A stretch of 6,933 nt of DNA. Source: Hungateiclostridiaceae bacterium UBA3922. Lineage in GTDB: Bacteria; Bacillota; Clostridia; Acetivibrionales; DTU013. The stretch is from positions 1,133 through 8,065 of the forward strand of contig DGEQ01000036.1 of assembly GCA_002386045.1 (NCBI GenBank), written 5' to 3'. The notes beneath the pieces were generated by a model. It had not been told where the DNA came from and ran no database searches. It worked only from the letters and a program-made list of their open reading frames with translations. A program made the position numbers and the translations under genes. Shown one piece after another: positions 5,333-6,933 of this stretch. The number at the start of each line of letters is the position of its first letter. Position 1 is the first letter of the stretch.

Positions 5333-6050
5333 GGATTTTTTTGCCCGCGCAGCGTTCAGTTGCAGGTTAATGAAGAAATCCCGGTATGACGGGATAGCGG
5401 TGATCCCGGACATAAAGATCAAATCACCGGCGGAGGGGGCACTTGTCCCGCCCGCCGATGCCGCCGGCCTGGCTGCAGAACTGGTGAAGGCAGGGGCACC
5501 CGTGATATCCGTAGTCACGGAAAGCGAGCATTATGGCGGTTCGGCGGCGCTGCTGGAGAAGATCGCGGTAACGGTACCGGTGCCGGTGCTCAGGAAGGAC
5601 TTCATAAGGCGGCGGGAACAACTTGGAGAAAGCATCGCGATGGGGGCGTCGGCTGTCCTGCTGATAGCGTCGATGCTCGACCGGGACCTGCTGGCACATC
5701 TCGCGGAAGATGCTCTCGCGCTCGGGCTGGAGCCTCTCGTCGAGGTCCACAGCCGCGAGGATATCGAAAAGGCAAGGCACCTGGACCTGCGCCTCATCGG
5801 GATAAACAACAGGAACATACTGGAACTGGAAACTGACTCCGGTACGGTAGCCACCACGGAACGGCTCATAAAGTACCTGCCGGAGGGGATTTTCGTCGTC
5901 AGCGAGAGTGCGGTCCGGGGTCCCGAAGATGTCAGGCGGGCGGCTTCGGCAGGAGCCGGGGCAGTGCTCGTGGGCACAGCCATCCTGAAGGCGCCGGACC
6001 CGGCCGGGATGTACCGGGAACTGGCGGAAGCGCTTGTCCGGCATCAATGA
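5307..6050 (+). CDS. trpC: Indole-3-glycerol phosphate synthase (divergent, short N-terminus)
   Basis: TrpC decarboxylates and closes the ring of carboxyphenylamino-deoxyribulose phosphate to give indole-3-glycerol phosphate, the TrpA substrate. The 247 residues form a TIM barrel with SVVTESEHYGGS (68-79), VLRKDF (94-99) with the general-acid Lys97, VEVH (145-148) with Glu146, GINNRN (165-170) and VSES (198-201). These correspond to Lys110, Glu159, Asn180 and Glu210-Ser211 of the Sulfolobus enzyme. The usual E-x-K-x-x-SPS-x-G strand reads PDIKIKSPAEG (34-44), so the conserved Glu51 equivalent is Asp35, while Lys37 is kept. The N-terminal helix region is shorter than in most family members. 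The ATG at 5307 has a modest GGTGGAAG site (5293-5300) and lies inside the end of trpD, suggesting coupled translation. Confidence 0.92.
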   Translation: MSTGVFTREDFFARAAFSCRLMKKSRYDGIAVIPDIKIKSPAEGALVPPADAAGLAAELVKAGAPVISVVTESEHYGGSAALLEKIAVTVPVPVLRKDFIRRREQLGESIAMGASAVLLIASMLDRDLLAHLAEDALALGLEPLVEVHSREDIEKARHLDLRLIGINNRNILELETDSGTVATTERLIKYLPEGIFVVSESAVRGPEDVRRAASAGAGAVLVGTAILKAPDPAGMYRELAEALVRHQ

Positions 6051-6051
6051 A

Positions 6052-6078
6052 CCGGCGCATGCTGCAGTATGCAGCCGG
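6052..6078 (+). other. Hairpin between trpC and trpF
   Basis: CCGGC-GCAT (6052-6060) pairs with ATGC-A-GCCGG (6069-6078), a 9-bp stem with one bulged A and an 8-base loop. It fills the 49-base trpC-trpF gap immediately upstream of the trpF ribosome site. There is no U-tract, so a terminator is unlikely. An effect on trpF translation or on mRNA processing is possible but unproven. Confidence 0.4.
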
Positions 6079-6099
6079 CATCCCGAAGGAGTGATGGGA

Positions 6100-6798
6100 A
6101 TGGTCCGTGTCAAGATATGCGGCCTGATGACTGAAAGAGACCTGGAAGTATGTGTAGATGCCGGGGTACACGTCCTTGGGTTTGTCGCGGATTACCCGGA
6201 GCCTGTCCCGTGGAATCTCACCCGGGACGAGGCTTCGCGTCTTGTCAGCAGGGTTCCGCCGTTTGCATGCACGTGTGTTGTGACAGGCGGCAGTCCCGAC
6301 GATGTCGCCGGGACTGCCCTGGGCATAAGGCCACATGTGCTGCAGCTGCACCACAGGGAGACCCTCGATGACATATCCTGCGTGGTGAAAATCCTGTTGC
6401 CCGAAGGTATCAGGGTAGTCAAGGCACTGCGCATCCGGGCGGACGGGTCGTGCGATTTCGAGATCGAAGATCCCGCGGAAGCGGCGCGCGCCCTTTCGGG
6501 AGCAGGCATATCGGGCATACTCGTGGATTCCTTTACCGAAGCCATGCCCGGCGGAACGGGTATTTCTGTCGAACTTGCCACGTTTCTCTCCATAAAGGAA
6601 AACAGCCGTGTACCGGTGATACTCGCCGGCGGGCTCAACCCGGCTAATGTCGGCGGTATCATCCGCGAGGCGAAGCCTTACGCCGTCGATGTGCTTACAG
6701 GGGTGGAGGTGCGGCCCGGCCTCAAGGATGAGCAGAAAATAAGGGAGTTTATGAACGAGGTAACCAGGTGCACGCTGCACCCGGCCATAAAACCTTAA
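6100..6798 (+). CDS. trpF: Phosphoribosylanthranilate isomerase
   Basis: TrpF isomerises phosphoribosyl-anthranilate to the TrpC substrate. The 232-residue product starts VKICGL with the catalytic Cys7. It then shows GFVADYPEPVPWNL (27-40), LQLHH (81-85), VVKALRI (106-112), ILVDS with the catalytic Asp143, GGTG (151-154), AGGLNPANV (176-184) and VDVLTGVE (196-203). These match the family order and the Cys/Asp pair of the Thermotoga enzyme. Differences from the common form are FVADYPEPVPWN where most have a F-x-x-x-SPR segment, LHH instead of LHG, and VDVLTGVE instead of VD-x-SSGVE. I start at ATG 6100, 8 bases after AAGGAG (6086-6091). The ATG at 6094 is too close and the TTG at 6034 would overlap trpC without a ribosome site. 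It is the last gene of the visible operon. Confidence 0.93.
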   Translation: MVRVKICGLMTERDLEVCVDAGVHVLGFVADYPEPVPWNLTRDEASRLVSRVPPFACTCVVTGGSPDDVAGTALGIRPHVLQLHHRETLDDISCVVKILLPEGIRVVKALRIRADGSCDFEIEDPAEAARALSGAGISGILVDSFTEAMPGGTGISVELATFLSIKENSRVPVILAGGLNPANVGGIIREAKPYAVDVLTGVEVRPGLKDEQKIREFMNEVTRCTLHPAIKP

Positions 6799-6933
6799 AC
6801 CGCAAGTTCCGTCCGGGCCCTCGGCAACGGTCAGCCTGCGGGTCATTGATGGTTGCGAGCGTTGCAAATGCAGCCGGGCTGCGCAGCCCGAATGAGGCAT
6901 CAGGCATTTCGACCGGCAGCACGGATGCTGCCG
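6799..6933 (+). other. Downstream region with two inverted repeats, no supported gene
   Basis: CGGGCTGC-GCAGCCCG (6875-6890) is a perfect 16-bp palindrome. CGGCAGCA (6914-6921) and TGCTGCCG (6926-6933) form an 8-bp stem with a CGGA loop at the very end of the window. A weaker pairing joins CTCGGCAAC (6820-6828) to GTTGCGAG (6852-6859). No U-tract follows the first palindrome; what follows the second is outside the window, so it could be the operon terminator. I find no trpE-like or other recognisable coding sequence. Confidence 0.45.

Noticed and set aside
6034..6099. Longer trpF start at TTG 6034, overlapping trpC
   Set aside because: No ribosome site there, the added residues do not fit the family, and AAGGAG is ideally spaced for ATG 6100.
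5932..6900. 322-residue open frame on the minus strand opposite trpF
   Set aside because: It mirrors trpF codons, shows low-complexity Arg/His/Pro-rich composition and matches no family I know.
6849..6933. Open frame from ATG 6849 to the window end as the next gene
   Set aside because: No ribosome site, overlap with strong inverted repeats, and the 28 residues resemble no trp or other protein I recognise.
1..6933. CRISPR array, insertion sequence, prophage or defence system
   Set aside because: No repeated direct units, transposase or integrase motifs, or att-like repeats were seen; all long genes are assigned to housekeeping or sporulation roles.

Overview
No undescribed system stands out in this window. 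It is a well-organised chromosomal segment from a spore-forming, fairly GC-rich Firmicute of the class Clostridia. The evidence for this is an intact pro-sigma-K gene, a classical tryptophan T-box riboswitch, strong GGAGG-type ribosome binding sites, frequent TTG starts, and many AGG and ATA codons. I cannot name the genus from the sequence.

Layout. Bases 1-99 hold the last 32 codons of a probable monovalent cation:proton antiporter. A good extended -10 promoter (114-142) leads into a short, uncertain reading frame (193-417) of unknown function. A DUF3842-family protein follows (523-948). It converges on sigK (1720-1010, minus strand), the late mother-cell sporulation sigma factor, which is uninterrupted and carries its inhibitory N-terminal pro-sequence. 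A GC-rich hairpin without a U-tract separates the two.

From about 1824 to the end, everything is one tryptophan-biosynthesis transcription unit on the plus strand. It has a sigma-A promoter (1824-1853) overlapped by a near-perfect 18-bp palindrome. It then has a T-box leader (about 1860-2184) with Trp specifier UGG and an acceptor-end-binding UGGC, ending in an intrinsic terminator. The genes are trpB, trpA, trpD, trpC and trpF. Uncharged tRNA-Trp should stabilise the antiterminator and permit read-through into trpB. The enzymes cover anthranilate to tryptophan: TrpD (anthranilate + PRPP), TrpF (isomerisation), TrpC (ring closure to indole-glycerol phosphate), and TrpA plus TrpB (indole release and condensation with serine). 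trpE and trpG are not in the window.

Points worth a second look are the gene order B-A-D-C-F instead of the common (E-G-)D-C-F-B-A; a 131-base junction between trpA and trpD in an otherwise tightly packed operon; substitutions at family-conserved active-site positions in TrpA (Asp to Glu), TrpD and TrpC; an extra hairpin in the apical part of the T-box Stem I; and the palindrome across the trp -10 box. The last 135 bases contain two strong inverted repeats and no gene I can support.
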